A DNA stretch of 64,000 nucleotides from CADEER01 sp965216585 (GTDB taxonomy: Bacteria > Desulfobacterota > Binatia > HRBIN30 > CADEER01). Shown here piece by piece: positions 53,168 through 61,450 of the stretch (position 1 is the stretch's first letter; each line of letters starts with the position of its first letter). A program made the translations under genes and the position numbers. Location of the stretch: the NCBI GenBank assembly GCA_965216585.1, contig CBDCGC010000003.1:2790001-2854000 (forward strand), in the 5' to 3' direction. Under the pieces are notes generated by a model, which worked only from the letters and a program-made list of their open reading frames with translations, was not told the origin of the DNA and did no database searches.

Positions 53168-54076
53168 ATGTCGCGACCGCGTTGTACCCTGAGTCTCCAC
53201 GGATTGCATGCGATTCACGGCGGTGATCTGCGCCATGTCATCGACGTCGCGGTGCAGGCCGATGAGATCGGCATCGACGCACTCAGCCTGCCCGACCACG
53301 TGGCGATGGGGACGCGAACGGACCGCTACCCCTACGGGAAGTTTCCGTTGCCCGAGGACTTTCCGTGGTTCGAGCCGCTGACCGTGCTGGCCGCCGTCGC
53401 CGGGGCGACAAAGCGCATTCGCCTGACGACCAGTGTGCTGATCTCGCCGCTGCGGCCGGCCGCGTTGTTGGCCAAGATCTGCGCGACACTCGACCAGCTC
53501 TCCGGCGGTCGCCTCGAGCTCGGCGTCGGCAGTGGCTGGCAGCGCGAAGAGTACGAGGCGGTCGGGGTGCCGTTTGCCAAGCGCGCGCAGCGCATGGTCG
53601 ACGGCCTGCGCGCCTGTCGCGCCCTGTGGTCCGGCGAGCGGGTATCCTTCGATTCGGCCACCGTGTCCTACCAGGAGATCCTGTCGCTGCCCTCGCCCGT
53701 CCAGTCCGCTGGCATTCCGCTCTGGTTGGGGTTGGCGCCGACGCCGCGGGTTCGCCAGTGGATGGCGGAGCTGAACGCCGGCTGGGTGGCCATGGCGGTC
53801 GCCCCCGAGGAGCTCGCCGGTGATGTCTCGGCGATTCGCGACACTTTTTCCGAGCGCGGGCGGGCGGTCGAAGATGTGAGGGTGCGCGCCGGATTGCCGA
53901 TTCGTCTCGGCGAGAACGGCCGACCCGATCTGCGCCTGACGCTCGAGGGCATCGATGCGGCGCTGGCTGTCGGTGTCACGGACATTGAAATCTTCCTCAG
54001 CGCTTTTGTCGCATTGCCAGAACAGTTGCCGGAAGTGCTGCGCGAGATCGCTGCGCGGATGCGTCGGGTCGACTAG
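53168..54076 (+). CDS. LLM-class (luciferase-like), probably F420-dependent oxidoreductase
   Basis: A 302-residue TIM-barrel protein with DEIGIDALSLPDHVAMGTRT, RIRLTTSVLISPLRPAALLA, LDQLSGGRLELGVGSGWQRE then EYEAVGVPF, typical of F420-dependent LLM enzymes (TIGR03619-like). The flavin-type alternative (FMN) cannot be excluded. It implies that the host may make coenzyme F420, but no F420 genes are in the window. The start is just inside the divergent gap with the FAD oxidoreductase. Confidence 0.86.
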   Translation: MSRPRCTLSLHGLHAIHGGDLRHVIDVAVQADEIGIDALSLPDHVAMGTRTDRYPYGKFPLPEDFPWFEPLTVLAAVAGATKRIRLTTSVLISPLRPAALLAKICATLDQLSGGRLELGVGSGWQREEYEAVGVPFAKRAQRMVDGLRACRALWSGERVSFDSATVSYQEILSLPSPVQSAGIPLWLGLAPTPRVRQWMAELNAGWVAMAVAPEELAGDVSAIRDTFSERGRAVEDVRVRAGLPIRLGENGRPDLRLTLEGIDAALAVGVTDIEIFLSAFVALPEQLPEVLREIAARMRRVD

Positions 54077-54242
54077 CGCGCCGGGCCCCGAAACGGCTTC
54101 GCCCAAGCCTGGCGTGAGCCGGCTGCGTCTCGGGTTGGTTGGAGAAATTGCCGGCGCACTTCGGCGCGCCCACCTCATCTCGTCGTCCTTGGCCTTCCCG
54201 ACTTTCACCCAACTCGTATCTCGGATAGCCTCCGCTATCTGC

Positions 54243-57200
54243 ATGGGTACTCCGGCCGACCCCTTCGCGCGACTGGCACGTGCTGCAGGCGCGACGTTCG
54301 CTTCGATCATCGTTTTCGCGGTCCTGAGTGCGGCCAGCGCTGGCGCTCGGTGTCCTGGTGACTGCGATGGCAATGGCGCGGTCGCCGTCGGCGAGCTCAT
54401 CCGCGCCGTCGGCATCGCGCTCGGCCGCACCTCTCTCGACGACTGCCCCGCGGCCGACAGCGACGGCGACGGGAGTGTGCGGATCAACGACCTGATCACG
54501 GCGGTGAGCTCCGCGCTCGATGGGTGCCCGGACCCCGGCACACCGACCAGTACGCCGAGTGCGACCGACACTGCGACACCGACGAACACCCCGACGGCGA
54601 CGGCCAGCGCAACACCCGACAACGAATCTCCGCAACTGGGCATTCAAATCGTCTACCGCGGCCTGGTGGGATCGCCGATCGCGTACCAGATCGATGCCGA
54701 CGATCCCGATGGCGACAACCTGACCTTTGAAGCCGACGACCTGCCGGAGGGCGCCGTGCTCGACGGCGCCAGCGGCGTGTTGTCGTGGACGCCGCGCGAA
54801 GACCAGGCGGGTGCCTACGAAATCACGGTCCGTTGTTTGGACGGACGCGGCGGCAGTGACGAGGGTACGTTGCCGCTGCGCGTTTTGGTTCTCGATTCGT
54901 GCGCGCGCGACGTCGTCTGCGACGCTGCCAGCGGTTGCGAAGTCGGCCTGCCGGCGATCGCTGAGAGCTGTTGTGCCGGCGAGCCGGAAGTTCGCGTACC
55001 CGAGCCGGCGGCCGAGTGCATGCCCGGGTTGGTGTTGCACGCCGGCCGCAACCAGCGGGGTTTCGGTCGCATGCAGAACTGTGACCTGTTGCAGGTGCGC
55101 CCGTTTGGCCAGGGTTCGGCGAACATACGCTTCAACGTCGAGGCGCGCTGCGTTTCGACGACCAAGGTCGCCACGCTGAACGCCCGTCTGGAAACCGCGG
55201 ATCGCCTGATCTTCGACCGCAATACGTTCATTCTGCTCGACGAGCGCGAGGATGGATTCTCGCAAGAGCTCGCCTTGTTCTACCAGTTGAACGCCCTCGA
55301 CCCGGCCGACATCGAGGGTCGGGAAGCGCAACTGACGCTGCAACTTCTCGACGGCGATGGCGTGATGGTCGAACGCGCCCTGCGTGTGGTGTTGACTTCG
55401 AGCACGCTGGGCGATCTGCCCGATCCGGACCGCGAGGATATTCCCGCCGGCGAGGCGGGTTGTGTCGGCTGCCACCGGCCGCGACTGCCCGATGGCAGTG
55501 AGCGCTTTGGCATCGAAGAAGCGCATCCATGGGCCGAGCTCACCTGTACGCGTTGTCACGGCGGAAACGCCGCTGCTTCGACACGCGCCGCCGCACACGT
55601 TTCGCCCAGTGACGGACCGGAGTACCTGAAGTCACTGACGTCGGACGAGCTCGATTCGGTGTCGCTGGAATACTTGCGCTTCATCAACCCAGGTGATCTG
55701 CGCGTCGTCCCCCAGACCTGTGGCAGTTGTCACCCCGAACAGGCGGCCAACGTTCCCAAGTCGGTGATGTCTACCTACGCCGCGCACTATACGCTGCCGC
55801 GCTACCTGGCAGGTGTGCAGGGGCGCGAATCGATTTTTGGCGCCGTCGACATCGTCGATGAGGACTTCGACCCTCTCAGCGCTCCGCCGGGAGCGATTCC
55901 GGAGCTGCAGGCACTGCGCGGCGCGACGACGGCGCGCGACGAGATCCACGGTGTCCTCGACGAGTACCTACCCAAGGCCTGTCCGACCTGTCACCTGCAG
56001 ACCTTTGGCCCGAACGACTCGGCCGGGTCGTATCGATCGTCGGGGTGCACGTCTTGTCACATGGTCTACGACGACGACGGCCTGTCGCGTTCGGACGATC
56101 CGATGATTTCGAAGAGCTTTCCCTCCCATCCTCGCAAGCACGCACTGACGACCGCGATCCCGGTCGAGCAATGTGCGCACTGCCATTTCCAGGGCGGTCG
56201 TATTGGCCTTGCCTATCGCGGCATTCGCGAGGGGGGATTCGCGCCGGAGATCACGCCCATTCTCGGTCAGACGCTGGGCACGGCGCTCTACGGCCACGAC
56301 GCCGACTACTATTTTTCCGACGAGGATCGCTCGAACCGAATCGACGAAACCCCTCCCGATCTGCACTTCGAGGCGGGGATGGTTTGCATCGACTGCCACG
56401 TCGGCGGCGACGTGCACGGTGACGGCAACCTCTATGCCTCGGAGCGCGACCAGGTCGGCATTCGCTGCGAAGACTGTCACGGTACGGTGCGGGCCGAGAT
56501 CAGCCCCGGCGAGGACGGTGTCTTTCGCAACTCGAAGGGATTTCCGCTGCGCCGGCTGCGCCGCGACGGAGGTGGAGTGGTACGCCTCGAGCTGGCGACG
56601 GAAGAGCGCGAGCTCGCCGTCACGCAGGTGTTCCAGCGCCTGCAGAGCGGTGTCAATCCCAACATGATCGAGGCGATGGGAGTTGACGACAACGGCTTTT
56701 CACACACCGACTCTATGGAGTGCTACACCTGTCACACGTCCTGGCGGCAGACCTGTTTCGGTTGCCACGTCACGATCGACGATCGCGGCTCGGCCTTGAA
56801 TCGCACCACCGGCGAAACGACCCTGGGCGCGCTCAACGCTCACCGCGACGACTACTCGCTCGATTTCTATGCACTCGGCGTCAACAAGCGCGGAAAAATC
56901 ACGCCATTGTGCTCGTCGATGAGCATGTTCTTTTCCTACGTCGATGAACAGGGAAACACCGTGCTCGACGAGGCCGTGCGCACCAGCGGTGATGGCAAGA
57001 TCGGCTTCGGTTGGAACCCCTTCCATCACCATACGGTCAGTCGGATTCCGCAAAACTGTGACGTCTGTCACCCGACGACCAGCGCCGAGACACCCGACAA
57101 CCAGCAGACGCTCAGAGAAACCTATGGCTTCGGCAACGGTGAGGTGATCATCGAGGACGGAGCCGGCAACCACTATGATGTGACTGCCTTTCTCGACGAA

Positions 57201-57305
57201 AGCGGCGAGCTGAGATCGGATTTTCCGCACGCCAACACCGGTCCGGTGGCGGCCGACGTGCGCCAGCGCGCCCTCGGCGTCCTCGTCACGCCGCACTCGC
57301 GGTGA
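54243..57305 (+). CDS. Undecaheme c-type cytochrome with dockerin-like and Ig-like N-terminal domains
   Basis: From the ATG at 54243 the product is 1020 residues. A signal peptide is followed by two EF-hand-like dockerin segments (CPGDCDGNGAVAVGELIRAV and DSDGDGSVRINDLITAV), a Thr/Pro linker (TPTSTPSATDTATPTNTPTA) and a cadherin/He_PIG-like domain (IAYQIDADDPDGDNLTFEAD). Residues 407-943 carry eleven CxxCH sites: CVGCH, CTRCH, CGSCH, CPTCH, CTSCH, CAHCH, CIDCH, CEDCH, CYTCH, CFGCH and CDVCH. No membrane helix follows, so it is a periplasmic, surface or secreted electron carrier or oxidoreductase. The frame extends upstream over the LLM gene without protein features. Confidence 0.88.
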   Translation: MGTPADPFARLARAAGATFASIIVFAVLSAASAGARCPGDCDGNGAVAVGELIRAVGIALGRTSLDDCPAADSDGDGSVRINDLITAVSSALDGCPDPGTPTSTPSATDTATPTNTPTATASATPDNESPQLGIQIVYRGLVGSPIAYQIDADDPDGDNLTFEADDLPEGAVLDGASGVLSWTPREDQAGAYEITVRCLDGRGGSDEGTLPLRVLVLDSCARDVVCDAASGCEVGLPAIAESCCAGEPEVRVPEPAAECMPGLVLHAGRNQRGFGRMQNCDLLQVRPFGQGSANIRFNVEARCVSTTKVATLNARLETADRLIFDRNTFILLDEREDGFSQELALFYQLNALDPADIEGREAQLTLQLLDGDGVMVERALRVVLTSSTLGDLPDPDREDIPAGEAGCVGCHRPRLPDGSERFGIEEAHPWAELTCTRCHGGNAAASTRAAAHVSPSDGPEYLKSLTSDELDSVSLEYLRFINPGDLRVVPQTCGSCHPEQAANVPKSVMSTYAAHYTLPRYLAGVQGRESIFGAVDIVDEDFDPLSAPPGAIPELQALRGATTARDEIHGVLDEYLPKACPTCHLQTFGPNDSAGSYRSSGCTSCHMVYDDDGLSRSDDPMISKSFPSHPRKHALTTAIPVEQCAHCHFQGGRIGLAYRGIREGGFAPEITPILGQTLGTALYGHDADYYFSDEDRSNRIDETPPDLHFEAGMVCIDCHVGGDVHGDGNLYASERDQVGIRCEDCHGTVRAEISPGEDGVFRNSKGFPLRRLRRDGGGVVRLELATEERELAVTQVFQRLQSGVNPNMIEAMGVDDNGFSHTDSMECYTCHTSWRQTCFGCHVTIDDRGSALNRTTGETTLGALNAHRDDYSLDFYALGVNKRGKITPLCSSMSMFFSYVDEQGNTVLDEAVRTSGDGKIGFGWNPFHHHTVSRIPQNCDVCHPTTSAETPDNQQTLRETYGFGNGEVIIEDGAGNHYDVTAFLDESGELRSDFPHANTGPVAADVRQRALGVLVTPHSR

Positions 57306-57349
57306 AAACCGTACTTGACCCGGCGCCAATCCGAACCTAAGGATCATTC

Positions 57350-57565
57350 ATGCACGCAGGAGCTTCACCGGCGCTGGCGATCCTTCGCGTCAAGCGCGGC
57401 GCCCAGCGCCCGAGCGAGAAAGACTTCGCCAAGGCGCTCGACGAAGATCGCAAGCGCTTGCACCTGCCGGCGTCGAACGGGCATGTCGAAACGGAAACCG
57501 CGGGCCCCTACGCCATTCATATCGACGGCACCGATCTCGACGAATACGTCGTCTGGGAACGGTAG
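57350..57565 (+). CDS. Small hypothetical protein
   Basis: A 71-residue protein beginning MHAGASPALAILRVKRGAQR with AAGGATC six bases before the ATG. It has a charged, partly helical core (SEKDFAKALDEDRKRLHLPA) and a C-terminal IDGTDLDEYVVWER. No family is recognised. It is placed 44 bases after the cytochrome gene and could be co-transcribed. Confidence 0.5.
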   Translation: MHAGASPALAILRVKRGAQRPSEKDFAKALDEDRKRLHLPASNGHVETETAGPYAIHIDGTDLDEYVVWER

Positions 57566-57614
57566 CTCCGCGCGAATTGCCCGCGCGGTCGTCGTGGCGA
57601 TTCGCGCGAGTCGC

Positions 57615-57644
57615 GGTGCTGTCCTCTGAAACTAGGACAGCACC
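57615..57644. repeat. Perfect 11-base inverted repeat (REP-like hairpin)
   Basis: GGTGCTGTCCT and AGGACAGCACC are exact reverse complements around CTGAAACT. There is no T-run, so it is not a standard terminator. It may be a REP-type or transposon-end relic in the gap before pyrE. Confidence 0.65.
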
Positions 57645-57714
57645 CGAGTCGCCGCCTTGGTTGAAAAAGTCACCGTCGCGGATGATCATGGACCTGCAGC
57701 TTCTGTGAGGGAGC

Positions 57715-57742
57715 TTGACAGGACTTGGGAGATTCCCATACA
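57715..57742 (+). promoter_or_regulatory. Candidate promoter for pyrE
   Basis: A consensus TTGACA at 57715-57720 is followed after 16 bases by CATACA, a weak -10. It lies about 70 bases before the pyrE start. The call rests on eye inspection. Confidence 0.35.
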
Positions 57743-57813
57743 GGCAAAGTAGATCCGGCGTGAGGCGGCACACTACTGCGACCGGTGTGTCCGCGTCGAG
57801 GGAGGAGTAGGAG

Positions 57814-58428
57814 ATGGAGCGCGATCATCTGCTGGATCTGCTCGTCCAGTACTCTTACGAGTACAGACCTGAAGCGAGCTTCCGATTGTCCTCCGGGCGT
57901 GTGAGCAATTTCTATGTCAATTGCAAGGCCACGACGATGCGCAAGTCGTCGGCGCCGCTCATTGCACGGGTTTTCGAGTCCAAGATTCCAGATGGCGCGG
58001 CGGCGGTTGGAGGTCTCACCATGGGGGCTGATCCCATCGCTTATGCGATCCGCGATCTCTCCGACCTCGATCTCGACGCGTTCGTTGTTCGCAAAGAACA
58101 AAAAGAACACGGGCTCGGGAGGGTCGTCGAGGGTCCGGTTGAAGAAGGAACCAAGGTTGTCGTTGTTGACGATGTGGTGACCACGGGGATGTCCACAGGT
58201 AACGCGATCCGTGCTTGTCGAGACTTCCAGTTGGACGTTGTCGCAGTGATTCTGCTTGTCGATCGACAGGAAGACGACGGCTTGGCGAAAATTCGAGAAG
58301 AAGCAGGCCGCGATGTTCCTGTAGGTGCGATTTTCAACCAGGCGGATCTCCATGCCCGCTGGGAAGAATTGGCGTCAGACCATGGCGGTTCAACTGCCAC
58401 AAGACCTGGGCGAGCAGCTATCGGATAA
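57814..58428 (+). CDS. pyrE: Orotate phosphoribosyltransferase
   Basis: The 204-residue product has the PRPP-binding motif VVVVDDVVTTGMSTGNAI and FRLSSGRVSNFYVNCKATTM near the N-terminus, both typical of PyrE. It converts orotate and PRPP to OMP in pyrimidine synthesis. GGAGGAG lies upstream of the ATG. Composition is less GC-rich than in neighbouring genes. The final ~15 residues lie over the start of the next small gene (47-base overlap), so a recent 3' change is possible. Confidence 0.9.
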   Translation: MERDHLLDLLVQYSYEYRPEASFRLSSGRVSNFYVNCKATTMRKSSAPLIARVFESKIPDGAAAVGGLTMGADPIAYAIRDLSDLDLDAFVVRKEQKEHGLGRVVEGPVEEGTKVVVVDDVVTTGMSTGNAIRACRDFQLDVVAVILLVDRQEDDGLAKIREEAGRDVPVGAIFNQADLHARWEELASDHGGSTATRPGRAAIG

Positions 58429-58693
58429 GGTCGAGAGAGTTGTTGGATACTTCGGTCTCAGCCAAGTCCAGCGGGACGCGGCAATCGGGGTGTTGAGCGA
58501 GCTCGAGCAGATCTGGGATGAGCACGATGAACGCGGAGGCGTCCTTGGCGAGGTCGCCAAGCGGGTTGACAGCGATCTATCACCCGTAGTCGATCGATTG
58601 TCGGCGTCTCAAGATAGCGATGCCGCTTCGGCTGCAATCGATGCTCTTGTTGCAAGTTGGCGCCAACTGAAAACAGACGTCGAGTCTTTCTAG
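58382..58693 (+). CDS. Small helical protein overlapping pyrE
   Basis: From the ATG at 58382 (MAVQLPQDLGEQLSDKVERV) the product is 103 residues, predominantly acidic and helical (GVLSELEQIWDEHDERGGVL), ending TDVESF. It overlaps the 3' end of pyrE by 47 bases in another frame. No family is recognised. An ATG 57 bases upstream is less plausible because it lies deeper inside pyrE. Confidence 0.55.
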   Translation: MAVQLPQDLGEQLSDKVERVVGYFGLSQVQRDAAIGVLSELEQIWDEHDERGGVLGEVAKRVDSDLSPVVDRLSASQDSDAASAAIDALVASWRQLKTDVESF

Positions 58694-58699
58694 GGATGT

Positions 58700-60001
58700 T
58701 CAGGGCCGCAGGCGTTCGAGCATGCGTGGGAATGGGATCGTTTCGCGCACGTGGCGGAGGCCGCAGAGCCAGGTGACGACGCGTTCGATACCCATGCCGA
58801 AGCCGGCGTGCGGTACGGAGCCGTAGCGGCGCAGGTCGAGGTACCAGTCGAACGCCTGCTGCGGTAGGTGGTGCTCGTCGATCTTCTTCTGCAGTGTTCC
58901 GAGGTCGTCTTCGCGCTGGCCGCCGCCGATGATTTCGCCGTAACCCTCTGGAGCCAACATGTCGACGCAAAGTGCAAGGCGCGGATCGTCGAGATCGTTC
59001 TTCATGTAGAAGGCTTTGCACGCTGCTGGGTAGCGGTGGACGAGCACCGGGCGGTCGTATTCCTCGGAGATCGCCGTCTCTTCCTCGGCGCCAAAGTCGG
59101 ATCCCCATTCGATATCGAAGCCTCGCTGGCGCACTTTGTCGATGGCCTCGTCATAGGTGATGCGCGGAAAGGGTTTGCGAACGCACTCGAGCTTGGCGAC
59201 GTCGCGCTCGAGTGTGGCCAGCTCGGCGGCGCGCTTGCTGACGATGCGCTGGACGACGTATTCGACGAAATCCTCGGCGAGGTCCATGTCACCGGCCAGA
59301 TCCATGTAGGCGACTTCGGGCTCGACCATCCAGAACTCCATCAGATGGCGCCGCGTTTTTGATTTTTCGGCGCGAAAGGTCGGACCGAAGCAGTAGACCT
59401 TGCCGAAGGCCATCGCTCCCGCTTCGAGGTAGAGCTGTCCACTTTGCGAGAGATAAGCCGTTTCGTCGAAGTACGGAGTCTCGAAGAGCGTCGTCGTGCC
59501 TTCGCACGCCGCCGGGGTGAGCAGGGGCGAGTCGAAGAGTACGAAGTCGCGCTCGGCGAAATAGTCGCGACAGGCGTGCGAGATTTCACTGCGAATGCGC
59601 AGCACCGCGTGCTGGCGCGCCGAGCGCACCCAGAGGTGGCGGTGATCGAGGAGGAAGGCGACACCGTGGTCTTTCGGCGTGATCGGATAGTCGACGGATT
59701 CGCCGACGAGCGCGAGGTCGACGACGCCGAGCTCGAAGCCGATTGGCGAGCGCTCGTCGGCGCGCACCGTGCCGCGCACGACGATCGCCGATTCCTGGGT
59801 TAGGTGCGTAGCGAGATCGAAGACTTCGGCGGCAACTTCCTTCTTGAAAACGACGCACTGGATCGTCCCGCTGCCGTCGCGCACCTGGAGAAAGTGGAGC
59901 TTGCCGCTCGAACGCTTGTTGTAGAGCCAGCCGCGCAGCGTCACCTCCTCGCCGTCGTGAGCGGCGATGTCGGCGATGTAGATCGACCCGCATTCTCGCA
60001 T
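58700..60001 (-). CDS. asnS: Asparaginyl-tRNA synthetase
   Basis: The 433-residue product has an N-terminal OB-fold (EVTLRGWLYNKRSSGKLHFL) and class II motif 2 (FGPTFRAEKSKTRRHLMEFW) and motif 3 (GFGMGIERVVTWLCG). The absence of the AspRS-type insertion and the HLMEFW sequence fit AsnRS. It charges tRNA-Asn directly, so the host does not depend wholly on the transamidation route. It is divergent from the MarR-led operon across 104 bases. Confidence 0.94.
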   Translation of the reverse strand: MRECGSIYIADIAAHDGEEVTLRGWLYNKRSSGKLHFLQVRDGSGTIQCVVFKKEVAAEVFDLATHLTQESAIVVRGTVRADERSPIGFELGVVDLALVGESVDYPITPKDHGVAFLLDHRHLWVRSARQHAVLRIRSEISHACRDYFAERDFVLFDSPLLTPAACEGTTTLFETPYFDETAYLSQSGQLYLEAGAMAFGKVYCFGPTFRAEKSKTRRHLMEFWMVEPEVAYMDLAGDMDLAEDFVEYVVQRIVSKRAAELATLERDVAKLECVRKPFPRITYDEAIDKVRQRGFDIEWGSDFGAEEETAISEEYDRPVLVHRYPAACKAFYMKNDLDDPRLALCVDMLAPEGYGEIIGGGQREDDLGTLQKKIDEHHLPQQAFDWYLDLRRYGSVPHAGFGMGIERVVTWLCGLRHVRETIPFPRMLERLRP

Positions 60002-60067
60002 CCCGACAGTCTATATCGGATCGGTTTCAATGCTAGAGAAGCGCGCGCGAGTCCGCCCGCTTCCGAC

Positions 60068-60107
60068 TTGACAGGGAATCGCATAATGACAATACTATTG
60101 TCATTAT
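60068..60107 (+). promoter_or_regulatory. MarR operon promoter with perfect palindromic operator
   Basis: TTGACA (60068-60073) is 17 bases before AATACT (60091-60096), a fair -10. ATAATGACAAT (60083-60093) and ATTGTCATTAT (60097-60107) are perfect inverted repeats with a three-base spacer ACT, covering the -10 and overlapping the marR start codon at 60106. This placement predicts autorepression and a leaderless or nearly leaderless mRNA. The arm length and dyad are typical of MarR operators. Confidence 0.8.
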
Positions 60108-60573
60108 GGCAAGTAAATTGTCAAAGAAGGGCGAGGCACTCTATCGGATCGTGCTCGAGATTCGCCACTTGTTCCACGCACTGGCAAACGCCGCCGACCG
60201 CGCCCACGCGGATCTCGGTGTGAGTGCCAGCCAGCGTGCGGTACTCGAGTCCCTGCACCAGCGCGCCGATCAGACCGTACCGGGCATCGCACGGGCCAAA
60301 GGGGTGAGCCGGCAGCATATACAGGTGACTGCCAACCATCTGCTCGCTGCCGGACTCATCGAAGAGAGCGACAATCCGGCGCACAAGCGCTCGCCGCATT
60401 TGAACCTCAGCGCCGCCGGACGTGAGTGCTTCAGCGAGATTCGAGTACGGGAAGGCAGGACCCTGGCGGCGCTGGCGAAGGCGCTGGCAGGACACGATCT
60501 CGATGCGGTCGGGCGTTGCCTGCGCGACATGTCGGCGTTTGTCGACCAATGGAACGACGAGGAGGAGTCGTAG
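60106..60573 (+). CDS. MarR-family transcriptional regulator
   Basis: A 155-residue winged-helix protein: LGVSASQRAVLESLHQRADQ and TVPGIARAKGVSRQHIQVTA form the helix-turn-helix, NHLLAAGLIEESDNPAHKRS the wing, with flanking dimer helices. The ATG sits within a palindrome that is the probable operator, so it should repress its own operon. The hydroxylase gene starts at the stop codon (TAG then ATG), making the pair co-expressed. The ligand is unknown; lipids or xenobiotic phenolics are common for the family. Confidence 0.92.
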   Translation: MASKLSKKGEALYRIVLEIRHLFHALANAADRAHADLGVSASQRAVLESLHQRADQTVPGIARAKGVSRQHIQVTANHLLAAGLIEESDNPAHKRSPHLNLSAAGRECFSEIRVREGRTLAALAKALAGHDLDAVGRCLRDMSAFVDQWNDEEES

Positions 60574-61422
60574 ATGGACGTTGCCGAGTGGATGCTCAGC
60601 CATGGCGAGAACGCCCAGGTGATGGGTTTCTTTTCTCTCTTTCTGCTCTTCGCGGTACTGGAACGAGTCGCTCCGCGGCGCTCTGTGCCGGCTGATACGG
60701 ACGTACGTTGGCGGGCGAACGTGGCGCTGACGCTGCTGAGCATTGCGGCGCTGGGCGCCGTGCCGGTGTCGTTCCTGGCCGCGGCGACCTGGGCCGAGGC
60801 CAGGGGGGTCGGTCTGTTGCACGCGGTGCCGCTGCCGGCCTGGGCGCTGATCGCCGCGACGCTGCTGCTTCGCGGGCTCATTTCGACGGCGACCCATTGG
60901 TTGAATCACAAGGTTCCGTGGTTGTGGCGCATCCACCGCGTCCACCACCTCGACACCGATCTCGATGTATCGTCGACGGTTCGATTTCACCCGCTGGAAA
61001 TGGTCATCGGGCCGGTCGTCGGTGTGCCGGTCGTCGTTGCTTTCGGCCTGACACCATGGGTTCTCGTTCTCTACGAGCTCCTCGACGTCGGCGTGACGCT
61101 CTTTTCGCACTCCAATCTGCGGCTGCCGCTGGCAGTCGACCGTTACCTTCGCTACCTCATCGTCACGCCGGATCTGCACCGCATCCATCATTCGAGTTGG
61201 CAGCCGGAAACGGATTCGAACTACAGTGCCGTGTTTCCGATCTGGGACATCGTCTTGGGTACGTTCCGCGGCCAGGCGCGCCACCCGCATGAGTCGATGG
61301 AGCTCGGTCTGCCAGAGCTGCGTGGCGCTGGCGCGCATCGAATTGGAGGTCTCCTCCTGTCGCCTTTTCGAAAGGCGCTCGAAGAAGACACGCCGGTGCT
61401 GTCGCCGCCCGACGTCGCGTGA
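60574..61422 (+). CDS. Sterol desaturase/fatty acid hydroxylase family protein
   Basis: The 282-residue product has about four hydrophobic helices and the di-iron His clusters HWLNH, HRVHH and HRIHH, as in FA_hydroxylase proteins. It probably hydroxylates or desaturates a membrane lipid. It starts immediately after marR with GGAGGAG just upstream, and the sulfatase-fold lipoprotein gene follows after 28 bases, so it is in a MarR-controlled operon. Confidence 0.9.
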   Translation: MDVAEWMLSHGENAQVMGFFSLFLLFAVLERVAPRRSVPADTDVRWRANVALTLLSIAALGAVPVSFLAAATWAEARGVGLLHAVPLPAWALIAATLLLRGLISTATHWLNHKVPWLWRIHRVHHLDTDLDVSSTVRFHPLEMVIGPVVGVPVVVAFGLTPWVLVLYELLDVGVTLFSHSNLRLPLAVDRYLRYLIVTPDLHRIHHSSWQPETDSNYSAVFPIWDIVLGTFRGQARHPHESMELGLPELRGAGAHRIGGLLLSPFRKALEEDTPVLSPPDVA

Positions 61423-61450
61423 TCGCTATCCGGCTGCTATCGTAGCGCCG

